Part shown: piece by piece, positions 53,170 to 63,674 of the stretch
Position numbering within the stretch: position 1 is the stretch's first letter
Layout: every line of letters begins with the position of its first letter
DNA from: Microbacterium immunditiarum
GTDB taxonomy: Bacteria; Actinomycetota; Actinomycetes; Actinomycetales; Microbacteriaceae
Length of the DNA stretch: 64,000 nucleotides
Assembly (NCBI RefSeq): GCF_013409785.1
Contig: NZ_JACCBV010000001.1
Span: 3,842,868-3,906,867 of the forward strand
Direction of reading: 5' to 3'
Notes under the pieces: model-generated
The model's input: only the letters and a program-made list of their open reading frames with translations
The model's database searches: none
What the model was told of the DNA's origin: nothing
Position numbers and translations under genes: made by a program

Positions 53170-54096
53170 TTACCCTTTCACACCGGTGATGACGACGCCT
53201 TGGATGAACCAACGCTGCGCGAGGAAGAACAGGATGAGGCACGGCGCCATTGCGATCGTCGCCGCGGCCATCATCAGGGGATAGTTCTGGGACTGCTCGC
53301 CCACGAAGTTCACGATCCCGAGGCTGATCGGGAACATGTCCTGCGACGTCAGATAGATCAGCGGCCCGAAGAACTCGTTCCAGTTCCCCATGAACGAGAA
53401 CAGGCTGATGATGATCAGGGCCGGCTTCGCCTGCGGCAGGACGATGGTGAAGAAGATGCGGAACGTCCCTGCCCCATCGATCTTCGCCGCGTCGTCGATC
53501 TCCGGCGAGATGCTCAGGAAGAACTGGCGCATCAGGAACGTGGCGAACGGAGTGGCGAAGAAGCCGGGAACGATCAGCGGCAGATAGGTGTCGAGCCACC
53601 CGAGTTCGCGGAACAGGATGAACTGCGGGATGAGCGTCGCCCAGCCGGGCACCATCATGGTCGAGAGCATGATGAAGAACAGCGTGTCTCGCCCGCGGAA
53701 CCGGAACCGCGCGAAGGCGTAGCCGGCGATCGAACTTCCCACCACCGTCCCGAGCACCCCGAAGAAGGTCAGGACGACGGTGTTCAGCAGGTACCTGCCG
53801 AACGGCGCTGCCTCGAACAGGTCGACGTAATTGCCCCACATCCAGGGGTCGGGCAGCCATTCGATGGGATAGGAGAAGACCTGTCCCGCGGTCTTGAGGC
53901 TGGTCGACAGCATCCAGAAGAACGGGATGAGGAACGCCACCGACCCGAGAATGAGGATCGCATAGCTGATGCCCGCGTTGGTCGTCCGCATGAGCCGTCG
54001 ACGCGGCGGTCGAGAGCGCTTCTCGGGCACGGTCGCGGTGCGGTCTTCGCGTGCGGACGCGGTCTGCTCTTCGCGCACGATCACGGTGTGAGTCAT
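53170..54096 (-). CDS. Sugar ABC transporter permease (MalG type), island C
   Basis: 308 residues from the ATG overlapping the MalF-type stop (ATGA). A basic cytoplasmic N-terminus of about 40 residues, six membrane helices and the EAA loop D-D-A-A-K-I-D-G-A-G-T-F. CUT1 importer subunit; the ATPase is not encoded nearby. Confidence 0.93.
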   Translation of the reverse strand: MTHTVIVREEQTASAREDRTATVPEKRSRPPRRRLMRTTNAGISYAILILGSVAFLIPFFWMLSTSLKTAGQVFSYPIEWLPDPWMWGNYVDLFEAAPFGRYLLNTVVLTFFGVLGTVVGSSIAGYAFARFRFRGRDTLFFIMLSTMMVPGWATLIPQFILFRELGWLDTYLPLIVPGFFATPFATFLMRQFFLSISPEIDDAAKIDGAGTFRIFFTIVLPQAKPALIIISLFSFMGNWNEFFGPLIYLTSQDMFPISLGIVNFVGEQSQNYPLMMAAATIAMAPCLILFFLAQRWFIQGVVITGVKG

Positions 54097-54998
54097 CGGC
54101 TGTCCTTCGCTCCGGCGTAGAAGACCCAGGTCTTGGAGGTCATGAACACGACCACGGTGATGACGACGACGATCAGGAAGAGGAACACCGAGAGCGCCGA
54201 CGCGTACCCGAGACGAAGGTCGCGGAACGCGGAGTTGTAGATGTGCAGGGCGAAGAAGTAGCTGCCGTAGTTCGGCCCGCCCTTCGTCAGCACGTAGGCC
54301 TGCACGAACACCTGGAACGAGTTGATGGTGCCCATGACGAGCTGGAACAGGATCACCGGAGACATCATCGGGATCGTCACCGACCGGAGGGTGTCCCACC
54401 ACGAGGCCCCGTCGAGTTTCGCGACCTCATACAACTCGGTCGGAATTCCCTGCAACCCGCCCAAGTAGATGATGATCGAGCCGCCCACGCCCCACAGAGT
54501 GATCATGACCAGCGACGGGATCACCCAGAACTGATCCTGGAGCCAGCCGATCGGTGGGACCCCGAAGAGGCCGAGGAACCAGTTCAGCACGCCGTACTCC
54601 CGGTGGAACACGAAGCCCCAGAGCACGGCGACGGCGACGCCCGAGAGCACCGACGGGAGGTAGTAGATCGTGCGGAACACCGTCACGCCGCGCAGCTTCT
54701 GATTCATCAGCAGCGCCAAGCTGAAGCCGATCAGCAGGCTGACGGGAACGTAGATCACCGTGAACAGGCCGGTCACCTTCAAGGACTGCCAGAACAGCGG
54801 ATCGTCCGTGAACATCTCCGCATAGTTGGCGAAGCCCACCCATTGAGGTGCCCCGGTTCCGTTCCACTCGGTGAAGCTGAGCGCAAAGGCCGCCAGGATC
54901 GGGATCGCCGTGAACGCGAGGAACCCGACCATCCACGACTGAACCCATAGCCAACCCGTGGCCGCCTCACGGCGTGCAAGCGTGAGTCGCGACGCCAT
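54093..54998 (-). CDS. Sugar ABC transporter permease (MalF type), island C
   Basis: 301 residues from ATG 54998, which shares one base with the binding-protein stop (TGATG). Six helices and the EAA-type loop Y-E-V-A-K-L-D-G-A-S-W-W. Partner of the following MalG-type permease. Confidence 0.93.
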   Translation of the reverse strand: MASRLTLARREAATGWLWVQSWMVGFLAFTAIPILAAFALSFTEWNGTGAPQWVGFANYAEMFTDDPLFWQSLKVTGLFTVIYVPVSLLIGFSLALLMNQKLRGVTVFRTIYYLPSVLSGVAVAVLWGFVFHREYGVLNWFLGLFGVPPIGWLQDQFWVIPSLVMITLWGVGGSIIIYLGGLQGIPTELYEVAKLDGASWWDTLRSVTIPMMSPVILFQLVMGTINSFQVFVQAYVLTKGGPNYGSYFFALHIYNSAFRDLRLGYASALSVFLFLIVVVITVVVFMTSKTWVFYAGAKDSR

Positions 54999-56323
54999 CA
55001 CTTGATCTTTTCGGCCGCCGCGTTGACGTCCTCCTCCAGCGCCGCGAGAGCCACAGCGGGGTCCTCTCCGCTCGTCATGGACTGCACACGGTTGGTCCAC
55101 GCCGTGTTGAACGCATCCCAGTACACCGGGTACGACCACTTCACGGCGTCCTCGAGCATCTGGTCGGGGAAGACGCTGATGTTCTGCGGAGGCAGACCCG
55201 CGTTGCCGGCGACTTCCCTCCAGCGCTCTGTGGACGACTGACGGCCGGGAATGCCGCTGACCTGTTCAGACATCAGGAAGTTCAGCTCATCCTCACTGGT
55301 GAGGTGGCGCATCAGCTCGAATGCCTGTTCCGGACTCTCCGAGTCCTTCGACAGCGCCCATGCACCACCCGCCGTGGCAACCGCACGTTCACCGCTGCTC
55401 CCCTTCGGGAGCTTGATGACATCCCACTCGAATTCGTCTCCGATCGCGTTGCGATGGATCGATGCCTCCCAAGATCCACCGACATGCATCGCGACGAGGC
55501 CCGAGTTGAACGGGTGCATGCCCTGCGGCAGCGCTCCCGGCTGCGGCGTAACCCCCTTCTCGGCCTGCTCAAGCAGGAATCGGAAGGTCTCGACGTTCTC
55601 AGGCGAATTGATGACGGAGCGCGATCCGTCTTCGGTGAAGGTCTCGCCGCCGTTCGCCTTGAGAATGCCCATCATCAGCCACGGCGTGAAGGGCACGAAC
55701 GCACCCCACCGGGTCTGCCGCGAGCCATCGGTCTGCGGGAATTCTGCCGCGATGTCGAAGAACTCTTCCCACGTCCAGTCCTCGGTCGGAAGCTCTATGC
55801 CGGCATCCGCGAACATCGTCTTGTTGACGTAGACGGCGAAGTTGGAGAAGTCGTAAGGGAGCGCGTAGAGCTCCCCCTCGTAAGACATCTGTGCGACCTC
55901 AGCAGGCCAGAAGTCCTCCACATCGGCGTCGGAGACATAGTCCTCCAACGACTGCTGCCACTTGTTCGCGGCGTTGGCGGGGATTTCCTGAGTGCGGGCG
56001 AAGAAGACGTCAGGCAGCTGGTTGCCCACCGCCGCCGTCTTGAGCTTGGTGTAGTAGTCCGCGCCTGCGATGTTCAGCAATTCGACCGTGATCTGCGGGT
56101 TCGCCTCCGAGAACCGGTCGATCGATTCCTGAATCAGAGTCGCCTGCTCGGCCGCTCCGTTGAACCAGATCTGCAGGTTCGCCGCGCCATCGCCGGCGTG
56201 TGCCTCCTCCGGTTCACTGCCGGGACTGCACGCTGCCAGCCCGCAGATCGTGGCGAGAGCGACGGTCACACCGACGCCCCGCAGAAAAGTGCGCTTCGTT
56301 GCCGAACGCGTGCTCAGAGACAT
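54998..56323 (-). CDS. Sugar-binding lipoprotein of ABC transporter, island C
   Basis: 441 residues from the ATG at 56323, which has GGAGAGG 8 nt upstream; an ATG at 56350 lacks this. Signal peptide with lipobox L-A-A-C (Cys about 32), then an SBP_bac_1 fold (A-N-L-Q-I-W-F-N-G at the mature start, G-G-A-W-A-L-S-K-D-S later). It delivers oligosaccharides to the two permeases. It follows the LacI gene by 82 nt on the same strand. Confidence 0.93.
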   Translation of the reverse strand: MSLSTRSATKRTFLRGVGVTVALATICGLAACSPGSEPEEAHAGDGAANLQIWFNGAAEQATLIQESIDRFSEANPQITVELLNIAGADYYTKLKTAAVGNQLPDVFFARTQEIPANAANKWQQSLEDYVSDADVEDFWPAEVAQMSYEGELYALPYDFSNFAVYVNKTMFADAGIELPTEDWTWEEFFDIAAEFPQTDGSRQTRWGAFVPFTPWLMMGILKANGGETFTEDGSRSVINSPENVETFRFLLEQAEKGVTPQPGALPQGMHPFNSGLVAMHVGGSWEASIHRNAIGDEFEWDVIKLPKGSSGERAVATAGGAWALSKDSESPEQAFELMRHLTSEDELNFLMSEQVSGIPGRQSSTERWREVAGNAGLPPQNISVFPDQMLEDAVKWSYPVYWDAFNTAWTNRVQSMTSGEDPAVALAALEEDVNAAAEKIK

Positions 56324-56405
56324 GATTGAGGTCCTCTCCGTCGAGTTCATAGGGTTCGTTCAATGGGTGGATAGACGCACCAGGGGTACGCCGTGTGCCG
56401 TGAAG

Positions 56406-57404
56406 TCAGATCGGCGCCGTGGAGTCGCGGACGACGAGCTCGCACGAGAGCAGACGTTCGACCGCTTCCGAATCCCGGCGGCCGGTCACCCGGTCGAGCA
56501 GGAGTCTTGCCGCATATCGCCCGAGTTCCTGCTTCGGCTGCGCGACGGTCGTCAGCGGCGGCACCGAATGACGTGCGACCTCCGAATCGTCGAATCCGAC
56601 GACCGAGAGGTCGTCGGGAACACGAAGCTGACGCCGATATGCCGCATGCAGCACCCCGAGCGCGATGAGGTCGTTGGCGGCGAACACCGCCGTCGGCGGA
56701 TCCGCCATCTCGAGAAGTCGCGCACCCGCGAGGACGCCGCCTTCCCGGTTGGGCTCGCCTTCGCACACCAACGCAGACTCGACGGGCAGGCCGATGCTCT
56801 CCACCGCGTCGAGATATGCCTGGCGACGAGATTCCGCCTGGCGGTGTGCACCGACGTACGCAATGCGCCGATGCCCCAGATCGTGCAGATGTGACATCGC
56901 CGACCTACCGCCGGAATACGTGTCCGATGCGACGAGATCCGCTTCCATCGGCTCACGAGCCGCGCCGACCCGAACGACAGGAAGCCCTTCGTGGGCGGCG
57001 TGGCGCAGGTACTCATCGACGGCGGGGGACTCCTGCGGCGACATGATGAGCCCGTCGAGCTGGTGGCCACGCAAAGCCGCGAGCGTCTGAAGTGTGCGTT
57101 GCTCGTCTCGGCCTGTCGATGCGGTCACAACGCAGTAGCCTTCGAGGATCGCCTCCTCCTGCAGACCCTGCACAAGCTCCGCCGTGAAGGGGTTGGCGAG
57201 GTCGGACGTGACGAATCCGATCAGTCCCGACCGCTTGGTCGTGAGGCTGCGCGCCGCTGTGTTCGGGACGAATCCGAGCTCGTCGATCGCACGCCGGATC
57301 TTCTCCGAACTGACGGGACCGACGTAGCCGCGCGCATTGACGAATCGAGACACGGTGCCGATGGACAGGCCCGCCCGCGCGGCAACGTCGTACATGGTCA
57401 CCAT
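56406..57404 (-). CDS. LacI-family regulator of island C
   Basis: 332 residues from the ATG at 57404 with AGGAGGTG 6-7 nt upstream. HTH M-Y-D-V-A-A-R-A-G-L-S-I-G-T-V-S-R-F-V-N and effector domain with V-V-G-F-D-D-S-E. It heads the nine-gene minus-strand series down to 43294 and is divergent from the esterase at 57544. Twin operators lie between them. Confidence 0.93.
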   Translation of the reverse strand: MVTMYDVAARAGLSIGTVSRFVNARGYVGPVSSEKIRRAIDELGFVPNTAARSLTTKRSGLIGFVTSDLANPFTAELVQGLQEEAILEGYCVVTASTGRDEQRTLQTLAALRGHQLDGLIMSPQESPAVDEYLRHAAHEGLPVVRVGAAREPMEADLVASDTYSGGRSAMSHLHDLGHRRIAYVGAHRQAESRRQAYLDAVESIGLPVESALVCEGEPNREGGVLAGARLLEMADPPTAVFAANDLIALGVLHAAYRRQLRVPDDLSVVGFDDSEVARHSVPPLTTVAQPKQELGRYAARLLLDRVTGRRDSEAVERLLSCELVVRDSTAPI

Positions 57405-57440
57405 CGCTCTCACCTCCTGCTGATCCGCGCGGACCCAGTC

Positions 57441-57475
57441 TGTTACCGGTTACAGATTTTGTGTCACCGGTTACA
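57441..57475. promoter_or_regulatory. Paired LacI operators, divergent control region
   Basis: TGTTACCGGTTACA (57441-57454) and TGTCACCGGTTACA (57462-57475), 21 bp apart (two helical turns), each a near-perfect palindrome around CCGG. They lie 36 bp before the LacI start and 68 bp before the esterase start, so the LacI protein probably controls both directions. Confidence 0.75.
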
Positions 57476-57543
57476 CTAAGCCAGGTCAGGAAAAGGTGTC
57501 AACAGCATGGGTGCACATCGGCACTCGAGAGAGGCATCAAACG

Positions 57544-58287
57544 ATGCGAGTAACAACCGTCGGGGTGGGCCCAGCCGAAGCGCGGCTCACCGCGTACATC
57601 CAGGACGTATCCAGCGTCGTCCGGAACTCCACTGCGCGCCCAGCCGTGCTGATCTTGCCCGGTGGCGGCTACCAGACCACATCCGATCGCGAGGCCGAGC
57701 CCATCGCGCTCGCCTTCCTCTCGGAGGGGTACAACGCGTTCCTGCTCCGCTATCGCGCCGACGTCGAGTCGACGTTCGGGCAGGCGCTGACCGACGCAGA
57801 GGCCGCAATGAGGTACCTCCAGGAGAACGCCGAATCGCTGGCCATCGATGCGTCAAGGATCATCACCTGCGGGTTCTCGGCAGGTGGTCACTTGGCCTCC
57901 GCGCTCGGCACGATCTCTAACGACAAGCCGGCCGCGCAGATTCTGCTCTACCCCGTCATACTTTCAGCCTTCGGAGAGCGGATGCGGACGGTGATTCCGT
58001 CCACGAACGACGCCGTGACGGCGGACACACCTCCGACGTTCCTGGCGGCCACCCGGTCCGACCATGTGGTGCCGATCTCGCACACGCTTGCATTCGCGAA
58101 TGCACTCGACGACGCTGGCGTGCCATTCGAACTCCACGTCTACGGCACAGGCCCCCATGGATTGTCGCTGGGCAAGACATGCACTGCGGCCGGCTCCAGA
58201 ACGTTCGTCGACGTGCCGTGGCAGGCTTGGTTCGGCCAGGCAACGACATTCCTCAAGCATCACATCGGCGAATTCGATGTCGCATGA
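57544..58287 (+). CDS. Alpha/beta-hydrolase esterase (BD-FAE/acetyl esterase-like)
   Basis: 247 residues from the ATG at 57544 with GAGAGAGG 9 nt upstream; a GTG at 57496 is less likely. Oxyanion region L-P-G-G-G-Y, nucleophile Ser in G-F-S-A-G-G-H-L-A, Asp in R-S-D-H-V-V-P and His in G-P-H-G-L-S. The fold and motif set match small carbohydrate esterases such as acetylxylan or feruloyl esterases. No signal peptide. It is controlled from the same region as the island C operon, so it probably removes acyl groups from the imported glycan. Confidence 0.85.
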   Translation: MRVTTVGVGPAEARLTAYIQDVSSVVRNSTARPAVLILPGGGYQTTSDREAEPIALAFLSEGYNAFLLRYRADVESTFGQALTDAEAAMRYLQENAESLAIDASRIITCGFSAGGHLASALGTISNDKPAAQILLYPVILSAFGERMRTVIPSTNDAVTADTPPTFLAATRSDHVVPISHTLAFANALDDAGVPFELHVYGTGPHGLSLGKTCTAAGSRTFVDVPWQAWFGQATTFLKHHIGEFDVA

Positions 58288-58434
58288 CGGATGAGGACGG
58301 AGCGAGGGGGTGGCCGCCTCAATCTAGACGCGGATAGGTGTCGTTGCGCGAGACCGCCGGGCATGTCCGAAACCCGCCAGGATTCGCATGCCGTGAGAAG
58401 CATTTTTCCCACTTCCTACCCATGGACATATGCC

Positions 58435-58477
58435 GATGCCTCGCGATCCCAGTGTTTTCAAGGGATCGCGAGGCATC
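58435..58477. terminator. Hairpin next to tRNA-end repeat 3
   Basis: A perfect 16-bp stem (58435-58450 with 58462-58477, GATGCCTCGCGATCCC and complement) and an 11-nt loop. It lies immediately downstream of the tRNA end on the minus strand and is homologous to the hairpin at 41344. Confidence 0.8.
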
Positions 58478-58480
58478 GAA

Positions 58481-58508
58481 TGGCGGTGACGGTGGGATTT
58501 GAACCCTT
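58481..58508 (-). repeat. tRNA 3'-end repeat 3 (putative att site)
   Basis: Third identical 28-bp copy. On the minus strand it ends ...CGTCACC-G-CCA. The tRNA 5' half is again absent, so an intact gene, if present, lies to the right of the window. Confidence 0.75.
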
Positions 58509-58636
58509 GTTCAGTGGCATTTCCTTGGTGTCCCGAATGCCGTTTGGGTTGAGTTTCCGCGGATCGCGACCTTTCGTCGATGTCCTCGACGATGCTCGAT
58601 TTGCCACAGTTTTACTCACGCCCTTCCCGCGCCGCC
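58509..58636. repeat. Element-end flank, second copy
   Basis: Gap-free alignment partner of 41418-41545. The open frame on the minus strand is conserved at blocks (V-S-K-T-V, P-R-K-L-N-P-N, M-P-L-N-K-G-S-N), but part of this simply spells the tRNA end. It suggests that the element starting here and the island C element have the same kind of end. Confidence 0.6.
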
Positions 58637-58960
58637 GGGCACTCGAGAAGATCGACGATGCCCGCAAGTCGCCCGGGCTTCTCGCGCTCCTGTGCGTAGG
58701 GGTGGTTCAGGATCACCGCGATCCATTGACTCGTCGACCGAGGTCATCGGCAGTTCGGACAGTAGCGTCGTCCCCGTCGAGCAAGACCCGTTGGCGAAGT
58801 CGTATCGGCCGTCGGCGTAGATCTCGACCTTGCGCACTTCGTCGCTGCCGACGATCTCGCTAAGGAGCAAGATTGGCTCGTCCGGGAATTCGTGGTGCCA
58901 CCGAACCCGCAGGTACACATACACCAGTTCGCTCCCAACCTCGGATGCGGCCAGTGACAT
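58616..58960 (-). CDS. DUF6881-like protein, C-terminus probably replaced
   Basis: 114 residues. The first 75 fit the DUF6881 pattern: V-Y-L-R-V-R-W-H-H-E-F-P-D-E-P-I-L-L-L-S-E-I, E-V-R-K-V-E-I-Y-A-D-G-R, then G-T-T-L-L-S-E-L-P. The remaining Arg-rich tail runs into the repeat flank and is unlike the family's acidic E-F-x-P-E-E-I ending, so the gene is probably truncated at the island border. Members of this family are often found in toxin-immunity neighbourhoods; function here is unproven. Confidence 0.55.
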   Translation of the reverse strand: MSLAASEVGSELVYVYLRVRWHHEFPDEPILLLSEIVGSDEVRKVEIYADGRYDFANGSCSTGTTLLSELPMTSVDESMDRGDPEPPLRTGAREARATCGHRRSSRVPGGAGRA

Positions 58961-59332
58961 CCAGCGGAGACCGGCCCGGAATCACAAACACACCATCTCG
59001 TCCTTTGACGACGTCGAGTTCAGAGACCTCGATCTCAACGTAGTTAGTGAGATGTTGATGTGCGTACAATGCTGCGTCATGGTCCCTCTGACCTTGCGCG
59101 CCGCGGGTTCTCCACATCCTCGATGCCGGGCTCAAGAGGAAGGCCTACCGCCGTCCGTTGGTCGGATCCTGGCGTTCGAAGTTCCTGGACAATCGCCTTG
59201 ATCGTTGCCTCAGCGAGGCCCGTCCGGATGAAGTATTCCGATTGCGAGACGCTCTCATAACCGGCTGTCGACGACGGTTCAAGAACCGGCCAAAACGACG
59301 GGCGAAAACTAGGCCACCTGGTTGTCGTTTGC

Positions 59333-61323
<1,991 letters not shown>

Positions 61324-61614
61324 CCACCCAATCTGGTCTGGGTGGCCTAGTTTTCAAGCGTCGTTTTGGCCGGGTTCTTGAGCGTCGCCGACACCGGCGG
61401 CAAGCGCCACAGCAAGCCGATCAGACTCGGCTTGACTCAACTCCAGGACTAGATTCCCTTGCTCCGTACTGATATGCATCATCAGTTTCTCGAGGAACTT
61501 CTGGTAACTCATCGTGTAGCCAGTCATCGAGTACTCACTGCGCTGGATGATCGCCACACCGAGGTCATGGGTCGTACCAGCCCTGCGCTCCCCAGCAGCG
61601 AGCCTGAACGTCGA

Positions 61615-62049
61615 TCATGCCCTGGAAAGGCCGTCGAGAATCAAGCGCAAACCATCCAGGCGGTCGGCGATACCACGATCCCTCGCGAAGCTCTCTGCGT
61701 GATCGACCGCTGCGCCAAGAAGGCTCACGAGCACTGATCGATCCCCCGGGATCGGTCCTGATGGCACTGCGGCTTGCACCATCAGGTGATTGTCTTTCGT
61801 CCGGTATCGACCAGCGCGCACACCGTGGAATTCGTTGGGCACCATCCTCCCTTCGACGTGGAAGACGACGTTGACCCGCAGCGGGCTCGCGGCGCCGGCG
61901 CGGAGGGCGACGACCTCCTTTCCGAGTGCGGCGATTGCGCGCTTCCACGCCACATTCGTGGCGTCGGAGTCACCGAGGACTGCTCCGATAGAGAGAACCT
62001 CCACAGCTGACCCGCTCACTGTAGCCTCCCCCCAGGGCTCGAAGTCCAT
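61615..62049 (-). CDS. Hypothetical protein
   Basis: 144 residues starting M-D-F-E-P-W-G-E. Predicted mixed alpha/beta: S-A-V-E-V-L-S-I-G-A-V-L, L-R-V-N-V-V-F-H-V-E-G-R-M-V-P strands, then helices ending R-L-D-G-L-R-L-I-L-D-G-L. No signal peptide or membrane segment. It lies 57 nt upstream of the split hypothetical gene on the same strand. I do not recognise the family. The size and neighbourhood (IS, DUF6881-like gene, truncated genes) are like those of immunity-gene clusters, but nothing proves it. Confidence 0.6.
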   Translation of the reverse strand: MDFEPWGEATVSGSAVEVLSIGAVLGDSDATNVAWKRAIAALGKEVVALRAGAASPLRVNVVFHVEGRMVPNEFHGVRAGRYRTKDNHLMVQAAVPSGPIPGDRSVLVSLLGAAVDHAESFARDRGIADRLDGLRLILDGLSRA

Positions 62050-62165
62050 TGACCCAGGGTCCCGCTCAACAATCCATCGCTCAAGGTTGAGCAGCCGAAA
62101 GTGGTCGAGACGACTGTTGCCGCATAGCCCTCAACGTCGACCAGGCAATCACTAGCATTAGCCGA

Positions 62166-62387
62166 GTGTCAGGCAATCAACGGGTCGTCTTTTGGGACTT
62201 CGATGGCACGCTCGCCGGTCGCGAGGATCTGTGGTCGGGCGCGCTCCTGGACGCGTGGAAGTTCATTGACCCTGCCTGCACTGCAACGACCCAGCAGTTG
62301 CGTCCGTACCTGCGAGACCAGTTCCCCTGTGCCTTATCCGCCAGTGAAAGCCACCGTCGCGATCTCGGATCCCGCGTCCGCGCATGA
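62166..62387 (+). pseudogene. HAD-family hydrolase, 3'-truncated
   Basis: GTG start; the first 55 residues carry HAD motif I (V-F-W-D-F-D-G-T-L) and the beginning of the cap (G-A-L-L-D-A-W-K-F). Similarity ends near 62330, and the frame then runs antisense through the end of the convergent lipoprotein gene. Motifs II-IV are missing, so this is a non-functional fragment. Confidence 0.7.
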
Positions 62388-62891
62388 CTGGAAGACTGCG
62401 GACCACTGCTGGTCCCACCCGTCCGATCCGATCTCCCCTCGGCCCATGGCCGCCAGTGGCACCGGCGGGACGACCGCCTGGAGGGCGGCCACAGTCGCGC
62501 TCACTGCCCCCTCGCCGCGAGTAGGTACCCGATCGAGCACAATTGTTGCGAGGCGGTACCAGCCACCCTGCTCCTGGGCACTCATCCGCCCCTCGCGGAC
62601 CGCGACATCGGCATTGAATCTGATCGACAAAACATCGCCCATCGCCGTGCACGTCTCGGCGTCCGTTACGGCATTGGGCGTCGACTCCGGTACCGGTACA
62701 GGTTCCGCCGCCGTGCTGTGCTCATGCATCGGAGGTGCGGAGCCGACGCCGGCGCCGGATGATGCGCACCCGGCCAAGGCCAGCATGCCTGTCAAACCAA
62801 TTGACCCGATCAACTGGCGCAGGTCCCGGAGTGTCCGCCGGTCTTCAAAGTTCGCCCGACGGGGGGCTGGTTGTGTTTCTGGTTGGATCAT
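62334..62891 (-). CDS. Putative lipoprotein
   Basis: 185 residues from the ATG at 62891 with GAGAGG 7 nt upstream. A 30-residue charged N-terminus precedes a hydrophobic core and lipobox L-A-G-C. The mature part is Ala/Ser/Pro-rich at first (H-E-H-S-T-A-A-E-P-V-P-V-P), then helical with two cysteines (T-C-T-A-M-G, Q-S-C-A-D-A). Function unknown; likely cell-surface. Its 3' end overlaps the HAD fragment. Confidence 0.75.
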   Translation of the reverse strand: MIQPETQPAPRRANFEDRRTLRDLRQLIGSIGLTGMLALAGCASSGAGVGSAPPMHEHSTAAEPVPVPESTPNAVTDAETCTAMGDVLSIRFNADVAVREGRMSAQEQGGWYRLATIVLDRVPTRGEGAVSATVAALQAVVPPVPLAAMGRGEIGSDGWDQQWSAVFQSCADAGSEIATVAFTGG

Positions 62892-63095
62892 TTTCGTCCT
62901 CTCGGCGAGCGCTCTCCAACGGTGGCATTGTGTATGAGCACCCGAGGCCGAGAGACGCAGACCGCGACCGCCCATTTCTCCGCGGGCTTCTCCCGCCCAG
63001 TCGGACGGCTTTACCGCTCCCGATTTGAGGCAAGGAGGACTCCTATCCCAATACCCTCGGACAGATTTCGGTTCCTTTCAGCCTGGCCTCGAGGC

Positions 63096-63674
63096 TCACC
63101 CCGTCAGCGTCACGCCGAGATTGCTGGCGGCGTCCTTGAGTTCGTCCATCGTCATCACCTCAGGTGCGCTCATGTTCGCCGACCACTGCTCTGGGCATTC
63201 GAAGCCGGTCACGGGAGGCTCTCCGACGGAGGGATCCAACGTGACCTGCCAGCAGACAACCAGCAGATGTGCTTCTTGTTGGATCCCAACCTGGGCCTGA
63301 CCACTACCCACGGTCATCGCTGTGATGACCGGGGGCCCGGCTGACTCATCGATCCGAATCAGCCACGTGTTGTTCCATACGTCCCACTTCCAGGCCGACA
63401 GCTGCTCGTCAGTGGCCCCCAGAGCGCGCCAGTCCCCGCAGAGGCCGTTCTGCTTCGCCAGCGAGTCAAGATCCTCACCCGTGGTGATCTGCAGTTTCGT
63501 GAAGCAGTCGACCGCGTCCGAGATTGCCGTCGCCGTGTTGCGGATAGACGCGTCCCTGGCGTCCGAGACGATGTGTTCCATCCCGCACCCGGACAACGCG
63601 AACACCGCCGCGACGACGATCGCCGCGGTGAGGCCACTCTTATGGAGTCGTTGCAAGTGCTGCCTCGAGAGCAT
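63096..63674 (-). CDS. Putative lipoprotein
   Basis: 192 residues with a signal peptide ending in lipobox L-S-G-C (Cys30). The mature domain contains four further cysteines (D-C-F-T-K, L-C-G-D-W, V-C-W-Q-V, E-C-P-E-Q) that could form two disulfides. Family not recognised. Its start overlaps the end of the upstream SGNH-like gene by 35 nt, which suggests coupling. Confidence 0.75.
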   Translation of the reverse strand: MLSRQHLQRLHKSGLTAAIVVAAVFALSGCGMEHIVSDARDASIRNTATAISDAVDCFTKLQITTGEDLDSLAKQNGLCGDWRALGATDEQLSAWKWDVWNNTWLIRIDESAGPPVITAMTVGSGQAQVGIQQEAHLLVVCWQVTLDPSVGEPPVTGFECPEQWSANMSAPEVMTMDELKDAASNLGVTLTG

